From positions 1-37,037 of the forward strand of contig RFQL01000007.1 of the NCBI GenBank assembly GCA_009924985.1: a stretch of DNA of 37,037 bases. Reading direction: 5' to 3'. Of the stretch, positions 9,221 to 17,402 are shown one piece after another. Each line of letters begins with the position of its first letter. Within the stretch, counting starts at the first letter, position 1. A model generated the notes under the pieces. That model did no database searches, was not told where the DNA came from, and saw nothing but the letters and a program-made list of their open reading frames with translations. This DNA is from Burkholderiaceae bacterium. Lineage in GTDB: Bacteria > Pseudomonadota > Gammaproteobacteria > Burkholderiales > Burkholderiaceae. Made by a program: the position numbers and the translations under genes.

Positions 9221-9478
9221 ATGAAGCTACACCTACGTTTTTTTGCCTCTATTCGAGAATCACTCGGTCTTGCGCACGAGGATATTGATCTCCCAGAAAA
9301 TGTTAAGACCATCGATGATCTGCGCACCCATCTCATTGCACGGGGTCATCCTTGGGCAGAGACCTTGGCTAAGGATAAGGTCTTGCGTTGCGCACTTAAC
9401 CAGCAAATGGTCAGCGTTGAGACCGCGTTGATCGATGGTGCTGAAGTTGCTTTCTTCCCGCCAGTAACCGGGGGTTAA
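9221..9478 (+). CDS. moaD: Molybdopterin synthase small (sulfur carrier) subunit
   Basis: A ubiquitin-like sulfur carrier of 85 residues. The C-terminus reads AFFPPVTGG, the GG tail that is adenylylated and thiocarboxylated to carry sulfur to precursor Z. The N-terminal MKLHLRFFASIRE block is the expected first beta strand. It sits 10 bases after moeA and one base before the moaE start, consistent with coupled production of the two synthase subunits. Confidence 0.95.
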   Translation: MKLHLRFFASIRESLGLAHEDIDLPENVKTIDDLRTHLIARGHPWAETLAKDKVLRCALNQQMVSVETALIDGAEVAFFPPVTGG

Positions 9479-9479
9479 T

Positions 9480-9935
9480 ATGCCAGTTCGGATTCAAGAG
9501 CACGACTTTGACCTTACGCAAGAGATTGCTCTTCTGCGTAAGGATGACGCGGCAATTGGCGCAATTGCCATTTTCATTGGAACCGTTCGCGACCTCAATG
9601 AGGGAGCTGCAGTCAAAGCCATGACCCTCGAGCACTATCCAGGAATGACCGAAAAATCCTTGCACGATATTGTTGATCAAGCAAAAGACCGTTGGGATTT
9701 AAAGGATGCTTTGGTGATTCATCGGGTAGGCCCTTTGATGCCACAAGATCAGATTGTCTTAGTGGCGGTAACGAGCGCGCATCGGGGCGAGGCTTTTGCG
9801 GCCTGCGAGTTCATTATGGATTACCTTAAAACACTGGCCCCGTTCTGGAAAAAAGAAGATACACCTGAGGGTGCGCGTTGGGTGGATGCCAGAGTCTCAG
9901 ATGATCAGGCCATGGCGCGCTGGGCTAAAAAGTAA
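9480..9935 (+). CDS. moaE: Molybdopterin synthase catalytic subunit
   Basis: The large subunit that transfers sulfur from MoaD to cyclic pyranopterin monophosphate. It has 151 residues, as expected. Seen: AIAIFIGTVRDLNEG, LEHYPGMTEKSL, IHRVGPLMPQDQIVLVAV, and the C-terminal APFWKKEDTPEGARWVDA with the conserved lysines of the active site. The ATG comes one base after the moaD stop. It ends the plus-strand run; the stop faces the GIY-YIG gene across 16 bases, with no clear terminator between them. Confidence 0.96.
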   Translation: MPVRIQEHDFDLTQEIALLRKDDAAIGAIAIFIGTVRDLNEGAAVKAMTLEHYPGMTEKSLHDIVDQAKDRWDLKDALVIHRVGPLMPQDQIVLVAVTSAHRGEAFAACEFIMDYLKTLAPFWKKEDTPEGARWVDARVSDDQAMARWAKK

Positions 9936-9951
9936 TACAGCCCAATATCAA

Positions 9952-10200
9952 TTAAGGCAAATCAAAGAAGCCCAGTTTTTTGTGGCGTGGCAGTCTTTTA
10001 ATGAGAGCCTCTGCCTTGGAGGCATTTGAGCGATCGATATATTTTTTACTTGCCAAGAGTTTGACCGGACCTCTGCCGCGGGTATAGCGTGCTCCTGTAC
10101 CATTGTTATGAGCACTAATGCGCTCTGGCAGGCGATTGGTAATGCCAGCATAGAAGCTGCCATCACTGCATTCAACAAGATACAGAAACCAAGTCATCAT
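9952..10200 (-). CDS. GIY-YIG domain protein (UPF0213/YhbQ-like)
   Basis: A small protein of 82 residues that is a single GIY-YIG nuclease-fold domain. The N-terminal FLYLVECSDGSFYAGITN contains the two strand motifs in the YLV/YAG variant, followed by HNNGTGARYTRGRGPV with the conserved arginines and a lysine-rich end. Bacterial UPF0213/YhbQ relatives are linked to DNA damage, but I assign no specific substrate. Two ATGs stand in a row at 10200 and 10197. It is a lone gene, convergent to moaE and divergent from clpB. Confidence 0.85.
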   Translation of the reverse strand: MMTWFLYLVECSDGSFYAGITNRLPERISAHNNGTGARYTRGRGPVKLLASKKYIDRSNASKAEALIKRLPRHKKLGFFDLP

Positions 10201-10221
10201 TTGTTTTAAATCAAATAACTA

Positions 10222-10249
10222 CTTGAATAAAAGGGATTCATACCCATAT
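10222..10249 (+). promoter_or_regulatory. Sigma-32 (RpoH)-type heat-shock promoter of clpB
   Basis: CTTGAAT at 10222-10228 and ACCCATAT at 10242-10249 are separated by 13 bases. This is close to the RpoH consensus CTTGAAA-N13-15-CCCCATnT, with one mismatch in each half. It lies 42 bases before the clpB ATG, which fits a short leader. Confidence 0.75.
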
Positions 10250-10291
10250 CCTATGTAGATTAGTACATTTGGAAATAAATTGAGATAAATC

Positions 10292-12895
10292 ATGCGGATA
10301 GATAAATTAACAACCAAATTTCAAGAGGCCCTAGGTGATGCCCAAAGCTTAGCCTTATCGAAGGATAACCAGTTCATAGAGCCTGAACATCTTTTGTTGG
10401 CAATGCTGCGTCAACAAGATGGCAGCGCGCGTAGCCTTTTAACCCGAGCAGGGGTCAATATTAATGGCTTGGAGAGGGCTTCTGAGCTCATGATCGATAA
10501 ATTACCCCAAGTGCAGGGAACGAACGGTGACGTGCAAATAGGGCGCACACTACTCAACTGGCTTAATCAGACTGAGAAAGAGGCCAGTAAGCGTGGTGAT
10601 CAGTTTATTGCTGGCGAACTCTTTTTATTAGTCTTGGCCGATGATAAGGGTGAACTGGGTAAGGCTGCGCGCGAGAATGGATTAAGTCGCAAATCGCTTG
10701 AATCTGCAATTGATTTGGTTCGAGGTGGCGAGTCCGTAGGCTCTGCCGATGCCGAAGGTCAACGAGAGGCTCTTAAAAAATACACACTAGACTTAACCAA
10801 GCGTGCTCGCTTGGGCAAGCTCGACCCTGTGATTGGGCGTGATGATGAAATTCGTCGCACGATACAAATTCTGCAACGCCGAACTAAAAATAATCCTGTT
10901 TTAATTGGTGAACCAGGAGTTGGTAAAACAGCGATTGTGGAAGGCCTTGCACAGCGTATTGTGAACGGTGAGGTTCCTGAAACACTAAAAGATAAACGAG
11001 TTTTAGTACTCGACATGGCCTTATTGCTCGCTGGCGCTAAATATCGTGGTGAGTTTGAGGAACGCCTGAAGGCGGTCTTGAGTGATGTTGCCAAAGATGA
11101 AGGTCGCACCATTATGTTTATCGATGAGATTCATACAATGGTGGGTGCTGGTAAAGCCGATGGTGCCATGGATGCAGGAAATATGCTCAAGCCAGCCTTG
11201 GCTCGTGGCGAGCTCCACTGTATTGGAGCAACCACCTTAGATGAGTATCGTAAATACATTGAGAAAGATGCTGCGCTAGAACGTCGCTTTCAAAAAGTGA
11301 TGGTTGATGAGCCAAGCGTTGAGGCAACAATCGCCATCTTACGTGGCCTACAAGAAAAATATGAGTTACACCATGGAATTGAAATTACGGATCCAGCAAT
11401 TGTGGCTGCGGCAGAGTTGTCGCACCGCTATATTACCGATCGTTTCTTACCTGATAAGGCAATTGATTTAATTGATGAGGCTGGATCACGTATCAAGATG
11501 GAAATTGATTCCAAGCCCGAGGTGATGGATAAATTAGACCGACGTCTTATTCAGCTCAAGATTGAGCGTGAGGCCGTCAAGAAAGAAAAAGATGATGCCT
11601 CTAAAAAACGCCTTGAGTTAATTGAGGAGGAAATCAAACGCTTGGGTGCGGAATATGCCGATCTTGAAGAAATCTGGAAAGCAGAAAAAGGAGCTGCCTT
11701 AGGTGCTGCATCGGTTAAGGAGGAGATCGATCGAGTGAAAGCTGAGATCACCAAATTACAGCGTGAAGGTAAGCTCGAGAAGGTGGCAGAACTTCAGTAT
11801 GGCAAGCTCCCAGAGTTAGAGGCTAAGCTTAAGTCCGCTGCTGCGGCTGAAGCGAAGGCGCAGACTAAAGATAATCATCGTCCTAAGCTTCTGAGAACCC
11901 AAGTAGGTGCGGAGGAGATAGCGGAGGTGGTTTCGCGGGCAACCGGTATTCCAGTATCGAAGATGATGCAAGGGGAGCGTGATAAATTACTCAAGATGGA
12001 AGATCATTTACACGAACGTGTCACTGGTCAGGATGAAGCAATCCGTGCCGTATCGGATGCAATCCGTCGCTCACGCGCGGGCCTCTCAGAAGAAAATAAG
12101 CCCTATGGCTCCTTTATGTTCTTAGGGCCAACGGGTGTCGGTAAAACAGAGCTCTGTAAGGCTCTCGCAGAATTTCTATTTGATAGCGATGATCGTTTGA
12201 TTCGGATTGACATGAGCGAGTTTATGGAAAAGCATAGTGTGGCACGCCTGATAGGCGCACCTCCTGGTTATGTCGGCTACGAGGAGGGAGGCTACCTGAC
12301 AGAGCAGGTGCGCCGTAAGCCTTACAGCGTTATTTTGTTTGATGAGATTGAGAAAGCGCATCCTGATGTATTCAATGTTCTTTTGCAGGTGCTCGATGAT
12401 GGCAGGCTGACCGACGGTCAGGGGCGCACGGTCGACTTTAAAAACACAGTGATCGTCATGACCAGTAATATTGGCTCGCATTTAATTCAGTCGATGACCG
12501 GTAAGAATCAATCTGAGGTTAAAGATGCTGTCTTTGGAGAGCTAAAGAATCATTTCCGCCCGGAGTTTTTAAACCGAGTGGATGAGATCGTGGTCTTCCA
12601 TGGCTTAGATCAAAAGAACATTGCGGCCATCGCAAAGATCTTGTTACAAAACTTGTCTGAGCGATTGGCGCGTATTGATATGCAACTTGATGTCAGTGAT
12701 GCAGCGTTGAGTAAGATCGCTGAGGTAGGCTTTGATCCGGTCTATGGGGCAAGACCCTTAAAGCGGGCAATTCAGCAGCATATTGAAAACCCAGTCTCTA
12801 AGATGATTTTGGAAGGTAAGTTTGGACCGCAGGACGTGATACCGGTTGATGTGGACAAAAAAGGTGACTTTAGCTTCTCGCGCTTAGTCCACTAG
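10292..12895 (+). CDS. clpB: ClpB disaggregase (Hsp100)
   Basis: An 867-residue hexameric AAA+ chaperone that pulls proteins out of aggregates together with DnaK. Domains in order: Clp_N repeats (about 1-145, [14 protein letters not shown]); first ATPase with Walker [10 protein letters not shown] near residue 206 and Walker [13 protein letters not shown]; the coiled-coil middle domain (about 400-530, charged [17 protein letters not shown]) that distinguishes ClpB from ClpA and ClpC; second ATPase with GPTGVGKTE near residue 612 and [13 protein letters not shown]; and a C-terminal D2-small domain. The tail is full length. A heat-shock-type promoter precedes it. It stands alone transcriptionally upstream, with an MFS gene 42 bases downstream. 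Confidence 0.98.
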   Translation: MRIDKLTTKFQEALGDAQSLALSKDNQFIEPEHLLLAMLRQQDGSARSLLTRAGVNINGLERASELMIDKLPQVQGTNGDVQIGRTLLNWLNQTEKEASKRGDQFIAGELFLLVLADDKGELGKAARENGLSRKSLESAIDLVRGGESVGSADAEGQREALKKYTLDLTKRARLGKLDPVIGRDDEIRRTIQILQRRTKNNPVLIGEPGVGKTAIVEGLAQRIVNGEVPETLKDKRVLVLDMALLLAGAKYRGEFEERLKAVLSDVAKDEGRTIMFIDEIHTMVGAGKADGAMDAGNMLKPALARGELHCIGATTLDEYRKYIEKDAALERRFQKVMVDEPSVEATIAILRGLQEKYELHHGIEITDPAIVAAAELSHRYITDRFLPDKAIDLIDEAGSRIKMEIDSKPEVMDKLDRRLIQLKIEREAVKKEKDDASKKRLELIEEEIKRLGAEYADLEEIWKAEKGAALGAASVKEEIDRVKAEITKLQREGKLEKVAELQYGKLPELEAKLKSAAAAEAKAQTKDNHRPKLLRTQVGAEEIAEVVSRATGIPVSKMMQGERDKLLKMEDHLHERVTGQDEAIRAVSDAIRRSRAGLSEENKPYGSFMFLGPTGVGKTELCKALAEFLFDSDDRLIRIDMSEFMEKHSVARLIGAPPGYVGYEEGGYLTEQVRRKPYSVILFDEIEKAHPDVFNVLLQVLDDGRLTDGQGRTVDFKNTVIVMTSNIGSHLIQSMTGKNQSEVKDAVFGELKNHFRPEFLNRVDEIVVFHGLDQKNIAAIAKILLQNLSERLARIDMQLDVSDAALSKIAEVGFDPVYGARPLKRAIQQHIENPVSKMILEGKFGPQDVIPVDVDKKGDFSFSRLVH

Positions 12896-12925
12896 TCCTT
12901 TTCTGGAGTAATTCCCGACTGGCGC

Positions 12926-12931
12926 TACACT
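12926..12931 (+). promoter_or_regulatory. Putative -10 (TACACT), leaderless start of the MFS gene
   Basis: TACACT is followed by exactly 6 bases and the ATG at 12938. There is no Shine-Dalgarno sequence in between. A transcript from this element would start at or next to the ATG. No convincing -35 is seen. Confidence 0.4.
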
Positions 12932-12937
12932 AGTGGC

Positions 12938-14179
12938 ATGTCGGTAGCTCAAGGTAGCTTGTACCCTAGTGATAATCGGACGATAGGCCTTATCAGCCTA
13001 GCGCACGGGACCTCTCATTTCTACCATCTTGTTTTACCCCCTCTATTCCCTTGGTTAAAAACCGAGTTCGCACTTTCCTACGCAGAGCTTGGTTTATTGA
13101 TGACCATTTTCTTTGTGGTCTCCTGTGCTGTTCAGGCTTCCTCCGGTTTTTTGGTTGATCACAAAGGTGCTCGCCCCGTTTTATTTGCTGGCGTTGGCTT
13201 ATTGGCCTTGTCCGCATTGACCTATGCAGTGAGTTCAAGTTATGTTGGTTTGGTGATTGGGGCGGTCTTGATGGGTTGCGGTAACGGTGTTTTCCATCCC
13301 GTGGATTACACCCTCATGAACCATAAGATCTCGCCCAAGCGTTTGCCCTATGCATATTCCTTTCATGGTGTAACAGGTTATCTTGGCTGGGCCTTTGCCC
13401 CAGTCTTTATGGTGGCGATTGCAGAGCTTGCAGATTGGCGAACAGCCATGAAGGCTGCTGCCATTTTGGCATTGGTCGTTTTATTCTTCCTTTGGATGAA
13501 TCGTGAGTTATTGACTGATGATGCCAAGGCTCGCCATGAATCCAATCTAGCTAATGCTCGTAAGAACGATCCCAATCACACCCCCATAGGTACATTTGAT
13601 TTCCTCAAATTACCAGCCGTCTGGTTGTGTTGGATTTTTTTCTTCCTAAGCATGGTTGCCATGGCCGGTATCCAGTCCTTTGCTCCCAGTGCTTTTTTAA
13701 AAATCTACGACATTTCGGTGGCATCGGGTAACTTCTTCCTTACCTTGTTAGCGCTGGGTAGTGCAGGCGGCATGATTCTAGGCGGATATATTGCCAGCAA
13801 GCTAGCCTCACCGGAGAGGACCGTCGTCATTTGTTTAATGATTAGCGCATTGATGTCGATTGTGATTGGGACAGAGATTGCATCAGCAGCATTGATCCCA
13901 AGTCTTTTTGTCGTTATTGGTATCGGTCTTGGTGTCGCTGCACCTTCGCGTGATTTAATGATCCGCTCTGCCACACCGCAGGGCGCCTCTGGACGTGTAT
14001 ATGGCATCGTCTATTCTGGTATTGATCTCGGTGCATCAGTTGGACCGCTTGCCTTCGGAATCTTGCTTGATGCAGGCCAACCGAACTGGCTCTTTTTAGG
14101 TGTTGCATTCATTCAATGCCTCATCATCTTCACGGCATTTAAGGTGGCCAGCAATATCCCTAACAAGACTCCTGCTTAA
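12938..14179 (+). CDS. MFS transporter, Fsr-like
   Basis: A 413-residue polytopic protein with about 12 hydrophobic segments, the usual major facilitator size. The first helix block ISLAHGTSHFYHLVLPPLFPWLK and the loop FLVDHKGARPVLFAGVG (the motif-A position between helices 2 and 3) resemble the fosmidomycin-resistance (Fsr) branch of MFS. A second half begins near residue 225 (LPAVWLCWIFFFLSMV). Substrate cannot be told from sequence, and genomic context gives no hint beyond following clpB. The start at 12938 has no ribosome site; the 6-base spacing from a TACACT hexamer suggests leaderless translation. Confidence 0.85.
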   Translation: MSVAQGSLYPSDNRTIGLISLAHGTSHFYHLVLPPLFPWLKTEFALSYAELGLLMTIFFVVSCAVQASSGFLVDHKGARPVLFAGVGLLALSALTYAVSSSYVGLVIGAVLMGCGNGVFHPVDYTLMNHKISPKRLPYAYSFHGVTGYLGWAFAPVFMVAIAELADWRTAMKAAAILALVVLFFLWMNRELLTDDAKARHESNLANARKNDPNHTPIGTFDFLKLPAVWLCWIFFFLSMVAMAGIQSFAPSAFLKIYDISVASGNFFLTLLALGSAGGMILGGYIASKLASPERTVVICLMISALMSIVIGTEIASAALIPSLFVVIGIGLGVAAPSRDLMIRSATPQGASGRVYGIVYSGIDLGASVGPLAFGILLDAGQPNWLFLGVAFIQCLIIFTAFKVASNIPNKTPA

Positions 14180-14392
14180 ATACGTCCTTTTCAGGGCGTA
14201 ATAGTGAAGATGTGGCTACAGCATCTCTTTCCGTATTGTGAAATATAGATTCCACAAGATAAAACTAATTAAAACCATACTTCATAAACATTTTTCATTC
14301 TCTAATCATTGTTTTCATATTGCGATAATGTAATTATAAATTATTGATTTTAATGATTAATATTTATTTGTTTGACCTCTGATAAACAGGCT
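14180..14392 (+). other. AT-rich gene-free region upstream of aceA
   Basis: This is the first part of the only gap longer than 300 bases. Directly after the MFS stop there is a small hairpin (TACGTCC / GGGCGTA, 14181-14200, one G-U pair) without a U-tract, so at best a weak terminator. The rest is very AT-rich, with an 8-base inverted pair TAATCATT (14303-14310) and AATGATTA (14352-14359). TTGACC at 14372-14377 looks like a -35 but no -10 follows at proper distance. I see no small ORF with a ribosome site and no tRNA-like fold. Confidence 0.5.
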
Positions 14393-14469
14393 CAACTCTT
14401 ATATTCCTCTCTAAACTCTTCTATAAGACATAAGAGTTGATACGAACAAACGTTTAATTCTTAAGAGTT
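14393..14469 (+). repeat. AACTCTT/AAGAGTT repeat cluster in the aceA leader
   Basis: Four copies of one heptamer: AACTCTT at 14394 and 14414 (20 bases apart), inverted AAGAGTT at 14432, and the near-palindrome AATTCTTAAGAGTT at 14456-14469. The first and third copies lie in a perfect 10-base inverted repeat, CAACTCTTAT (14393-14402) and ATAAGAGTTG (14430-14439). The array ends 25 bases before the aceA ATG. It may be an operator array or a set of alternative RNA hairpins. Confidence 0.7.
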
Positions 14470-14494
14470 TTTATCTTGATAGAAGGAGAGCAAT

Positions 14495-15793
14495 ATGGTT
14501 ACGCGTAAGGCAGAGGCAGCAACAATTCAAAAGGATTGGGATATCAATCCCCGTTGGCAGGGAATTAAGCGAGGTTACACCGCGGAGGATGTGGTGCGCT
14601 TGCGTGGCTCAGTGCGACCAGAGTACACCCTTGCACGACAAGGCGCTGATAAGTTATGGAACCTTGTGAACAATGAGGCGTATGTCAATTGCCTTGGAGC
14701 ATTAACTGGTGGACAGGCAATGCAACAAGTTAAGGCAGGTGTAAAAGCCATTTATTTATCTGGTTGGCAAGTGGCTGCTGATAACAATAGTTATGCTGCT
14801 ATGTATCCAGACCAGTCTTTGTATCCAGTGGATTCTGTTCCTAAAGTTGTGGAGCGGATCAACAATACCTTTGAGCGCGCCGATCAGATTCAGTGGTCTA
14901 AAGGTATTAACCCAGGCGATCCTGGATACATTGATTACTTTGCGCCGATTGTGGCTGATGCAGAAGCTGGATTTGGCGGAGTATTAAACGCGTATGAACT
15001 CAGTAAGGCCTTAATTAAAAATGGTGCCGCAGGAGTCCACTTTGAGGATCAGTTGTCTTCTGTAAAAAAGTGTGGCCACCTGGGCGGCAAGGTCTTATTG
15101 CCAACCCAAGAGTCAGTACAGAAGTTGATTGCAGCGCGCCTAGCGGCCGACGTTATGGGCGTGCCAACAATTATCTTGGCAAGAACCGATGCAGAAGCGG
15201 CTGACCTAATTACCTCTGATTATGATGAAAACGACAAGCCATTCTTAACCGGTGAGCGCACCCCAGAGGGTTTCTATAAGACCCGCAAAGGTTTAGGACA
15301 AGCGATCTCGCGCGGACTGGCATATGCCGCATATGCCGATATGGTGTGGTGTGAAACGGGTACACCTGATCTTGAGTTCGCCAAGAAATTTGCGGAGGCA
15401 ATTCGGGAGAAGTTCCCCGGCAAGATGTTGGCATATAACTGTTCGCCATCGTTTAACTGGAAGAAAAATTTAGATGACACCACAATTGCCAAGTTCCAAC
15501 GTGAGCTTGGCGCAATGGGTTACAAGTACCAATTCATTACCTTGGCGGGTATCCACTCGATGTGGTACAACATGTTTGACCTCTCGCAGGACTATGTCAA
15601 GCGGGGCATGACCGCTTATGTTGAGAAGGTGCAGGAGCCCGAGTTCGCGGCGCGTGATCGTGGTTATAGTTTTGTGTCGCATCAGCAAGAAGTTGGCACA
15701 GGATACTTTGACGATGTGACCACTGTGATCCAAGGGGGTAAGTCTTCGGTAACGGCACTAACTGGATCGACCGAGGAAGAACAGTTTCATTAA
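14495..15793 (+). CDS. aceA: Isocitrate lyase
   Basis: Cleaves isocitrate to glyoxylate and succinate, the first step of the glyoxylate shunt needed for growth on acetate, fatty acids or PHB-derived carbon. The 432-residue length matches the short proteobacterial form. Seen: the substrate/metal site block [10 protein letters not shown], the catalytic signature KKCGHLGGK (cysteine at about residue 193), [11 protein letters not shown], and [14 protein letters not shown] strong ribosome site (AGAAGGAG, 14481-14488) precedes the ATG. Its leader carries an unusual repeat array, and a strong intrinsic terminator follows, so it is a monocistronic unit. Malate synthase is not in this window. Confidence 0.98.
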   Translation: MVTRKAEAATIQKDWDINPRWQGIKRGYTAEDVVRLRGSVRPEYTLARQGADKLWNLVNNEAYVNCLGALTGGQAMQQVKAGVKAIYLSGWQVAADNNSYAAMYPDQSLYPVDSVPKVVERINNTFERADQIQWSKGINPGDPGYIDYFAPIVADAEAGFGGVLNAYELSKALIKNGAAGVHFEDQLSSVKKCGHLGGKVLLPTQESVQKLIAARLAADVMGVPTIILARTDAEAADLITSDYDENDKPFLTGERTPEGFYKTRKGLGQAISRGLAYAAYADMVWCETGTPDLEFAKKFAEAIREKFPGKMLAYNCSPSFNWKKNLDDTTIAKFQRELGAMGYKYQFITLAGIHSMWYNMFDLSQDYVKRGMTAYVEKVQEPEFAARDRGYSFVSHQQEVGTGYFDDVTTVIQGGKSSVTALTGSTEEEQFH

Positions 15794-15837
15794 TGCAATC
15801 ATCCGCCAATCCAGCGGATTGCTAAGGAGTGCGGTTG

Positions 15838-15884
15838 GGCGCTTAAATCATTCCAAAAGGATGACTTAAGCGCCTTTCTGTTTT
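15838..15884 (+). terminator. Rho-independent terminator after aceA
   Basis: GGCGCTTAA (15838-15846) pairs with TTAAGCGCC (15866-15874); the stem continues inward through TCAT and CC with one mismatch and one bulge around an AAAA loop. It is followed by TTTCTGTTTT. An additional hairpin without a U-tract lies just after the stop (GCAAT...CCGC / GCGGATTGC, 15795-15822). Confidence 0.88.
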
Positions 15885-15889
15885 ACATT
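15861..15889 (+). promoter_or_regulatory. Putative promoter of the HIT gene, inside the aceA terminator
   Basis: ATGACT (15861-15866) and TACATT (15884-15889) are 17 bases apart and partly match sigma-70 hexamers. The -10 lies 6 bases before the ATG at 15896, with no ribosome site between. The -35 sits in the descending arm of the terminator hairpin. Confidence 0.4.
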
Positions 15890-15895
15890 ACACCT

Positions 15896-16324
15896 ATGAG
15901 TGAGTGCATCCTTTGCAAAGAAGACGGTGGCCAGCTAGTTTGGCGCGGTGATGATGCGCGCGTTGTTTTAATTGATGACCCTGATCTTCCAGGATATTGC
16001 CGGGTTATCTGGAATCGGCATGTTGCAGAAATGAGCGATCTCTCACGGGTGGAGCGAGAGATTCTTATGGCCTTGGTTGATGTCACTGAGTTTGCAGTTC
16101 GTCGTGTGATGCATCCCCAAAAGATCAACATTGCATCATTGGGTAATCAGGTACCGCATTTGCATTGGCACGTGATTCCTCGGTTTATCGATGACCCATT
16201 TTTCTCAGGATCTATTTGGTCAAGCAAACAACGAGAGCTGTCTGAGAGCATCAGAAAAACAAGACGAGAAGCTTCTAGGAGTTTGCCAGATGCGATCCGC
16301 TCTGGCATTGCTGATTTAGCCTAA
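15896..16324 (+). CDS. HIT family hydrolase
   Basis: A 142-residue histidine-triad nucleotide-binding protein. The triad is seen as HLHWHVIPR around residue 89, and the N-terminus has the CILC zinc-type pair (CxxC) of one HIT subfamily. Such enzymes hydrolyse nucleoside phosphoramidates or dinucleotides; the substrate here is unknown. No Shine-Dalgarno sequence precedes the ATG. Its stop codon overlaps the stop of the convergent DUF1841 gene by three bases (CTAA at 16321-16324), so the two transcripts must overlap at their 3' ends. Confidence 0.9.
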   Translation: MSECILCKEDGGQLVWRGDDARVVLIDDPDLPGYCRVIWNRHVAEMSDLSRVEREILMALVDVTEFAVRRVMHPQKINIASLGNQVPHLHWHVIPRFIDDPFFSGSIWSSKQRELSESIRKTRREASRSLPDAIRSGIADLA

Positions 16325-16767
16325 AGTAATTTTCGTAAAGACTCTAAATAGGTATTTGTATCAAGCGCACTCGCGTCACGCTGAGCCTGCCATAAGACTT
16401 GTCCTAAACATTCCATGATTTGGTGTTGCGCTTCATGCTCAGAGTCTAATTTTTTACTCAATGCATTGGCGATCTGTCGAATGCCGGGGGGCTGATCAAT
16501 TGAAATCTGTTCGCTAATCGATAGATGCATAGACAGATGTAAAAAAGGGTTTGTTACTCCCTTCTCAGGGGTAAATTCTTGCTCAAGGGCGCCGGATGGA
16601 TCGCTCAGGATCGCCTGAAACTCTAGGTGCAGCTCCATCCATTTACTCGCAAGCATTTCTAGGGGCGTTAAAAGACTCCCATCCGTGTGCTTTTGCCAGG
16701 TTGTGCAAAAAAAATGACGGACCTCCTCACGGGATGGATTAAATAGGGCCACGTACTTTTCCAGCAT
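16321..16767 (-). CDS. DUF1841 family protein
   Basis: A conserved protein of unknown function, 148 residues from the chosen ATG at 16767. The family pattern is visible: FNPSREEVRHFFCTTWQKH, LTPLEMLASKWMELH, TNPFLHLSMHLSISEQISIDQPPGIR, and HEAQHQIMECLGQVLWQAQR. The open frame extends to 16851, but homology starts with MLEKYVALFNPS, so that upstream part is read-through of nth sequence. The gene overlaps the 3' end of nth by 29 bases, so it is the last gene of this minus-strand run and probably coupled to nth. The conserved histidines and acidic residues could bind metal, but I have no evidence for a reaction. Confidence 0.88.
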   Translation of the reverse strand: MLEKYVALFNPSREEVRHFFCTTWQKHTDGSLLTPLEMLASKWMELHLEFQAILSDPSGALEQEFTPEKGVTNPFLHLSMHLSISEQISIDQPPGIRQIANALSKKLDSEHEAQHQIMECLGQVLWQAQRDASALDTNTYLESLRKLL

Positions 16768-17395
16768 CAGTTTTGTGTTTATAGGAACAAAGGGGCTCAA
16801 CAACGCAATGAGCACAATCAGGATTACGTGCTTTGCAGACATAGCGACCATGCAAGATTAGCCAATGGTGCGCATCGTGGATAAATTCTTGCGAAACACG
16901 TTTCATTAATTTCTTTTCAACCTCGATCACATTCTTGCCTGGGGCTAAACCAGTGCGGTTGGATACCCTAAAAATATGAGTATCTACGGCGATAGTAGGT
17001 TCACCAAATGCAGTGTTCAGAATGACATTAGCGGTTTTACGCCCAACACCTGGAAGAGCCTCGAGATCCTCTCGTTTCTTGGGGACCTCAGCACCATGTC
17101 GATTGATTAAAATGCGACACGTCTCTTGAAGGTGTTTCCCTTTGGTTTTATATAAACCAATGTGCTGAATATAGGGGCGAACCCCCGCCTCCCCCAGAAT
17201 AAGGATTGCTTCTGGCGTATTGGCAACCGCGAAGAGTCGACGCGTGCCTTTGTTTACAGAGATGTCGGTGGCTTGTGCCGATAAGAGAACCGCTGTTAAT
17301 AGCTCAAAGGGGGAGCTGTATTCTAGTTCGGTGCTTGGTTTTGGATTGTTGGCTTTTAGTTCCTGAAAAAAGACAATCCGTTGCTCAGTATTCAT
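16739..17395 (-). CDS. nth: Endonuclease III
   Basis: A base-excision repair DNA glycosylase/AP lyase for oxidised pyrimidines, 218 residues. Seen: the helix-hairpin-helix LPGVGRKTANVIL with the catalytic lysine, VDTHIFRVSNR with the catalytic aspartate, and a C-terminal [4Fe-4S] cluster with spacing C-X6-C-X2-C-X5-C in CKARNPDCAHC...LCSYK. It lies 7 bases after the rnfB-like gene, echoing the E. coli rsx-nth order, and overlaps the DUF1841 gene at its 3' end. Confidence 0.97.
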   Translation of the reverse strand: MNTEQRIVFFQELKANNPKPSTELEYSSPFELLTAVLLSAQATDISVNKGTRRLFAVANTPEAILILGEAGVRPYIQHIGLYKTKGKHLQETCRILINRHGAEVPKKREDLEALPGVGRKTANVILNTAFGEPTIAVDTHIFRVSNRTGLAPGKNVIEVEKKLMKRVSQEFIHDAHHWLILHGRYVCKARNPDCAHCVVEPLCSYKHKTDAGKVRGPI

Positions 17396-17402
17396 ACATA
17401 GA

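Noticed and set aside
9948-10178. Overlapping minus-strand frame in the GIY-YIG gene, and other similar shadow frames across the window
   Set aside because: No homology, no ribosome sites and full overlap with well-supported genes.
9952-10200. GIY-YIG gene as a homing endonuclease
   Set aside because: It is a free-standing single-domain UPF0213-type protein with no intron or DNA-binding extension.
14181-14200. Intrinsic terminator after the MFS gene
   Set aside because: A 7-pair hairpin with one G-U pair but no U-tract; noted only as a weak structure.
16768-16851. Longer DUF1841 start at 16851 with a hydrophobic leader
   Set aside because: The apparent hydrophobic segment is nth sequence read in another frame; family similarity begins at 16767.
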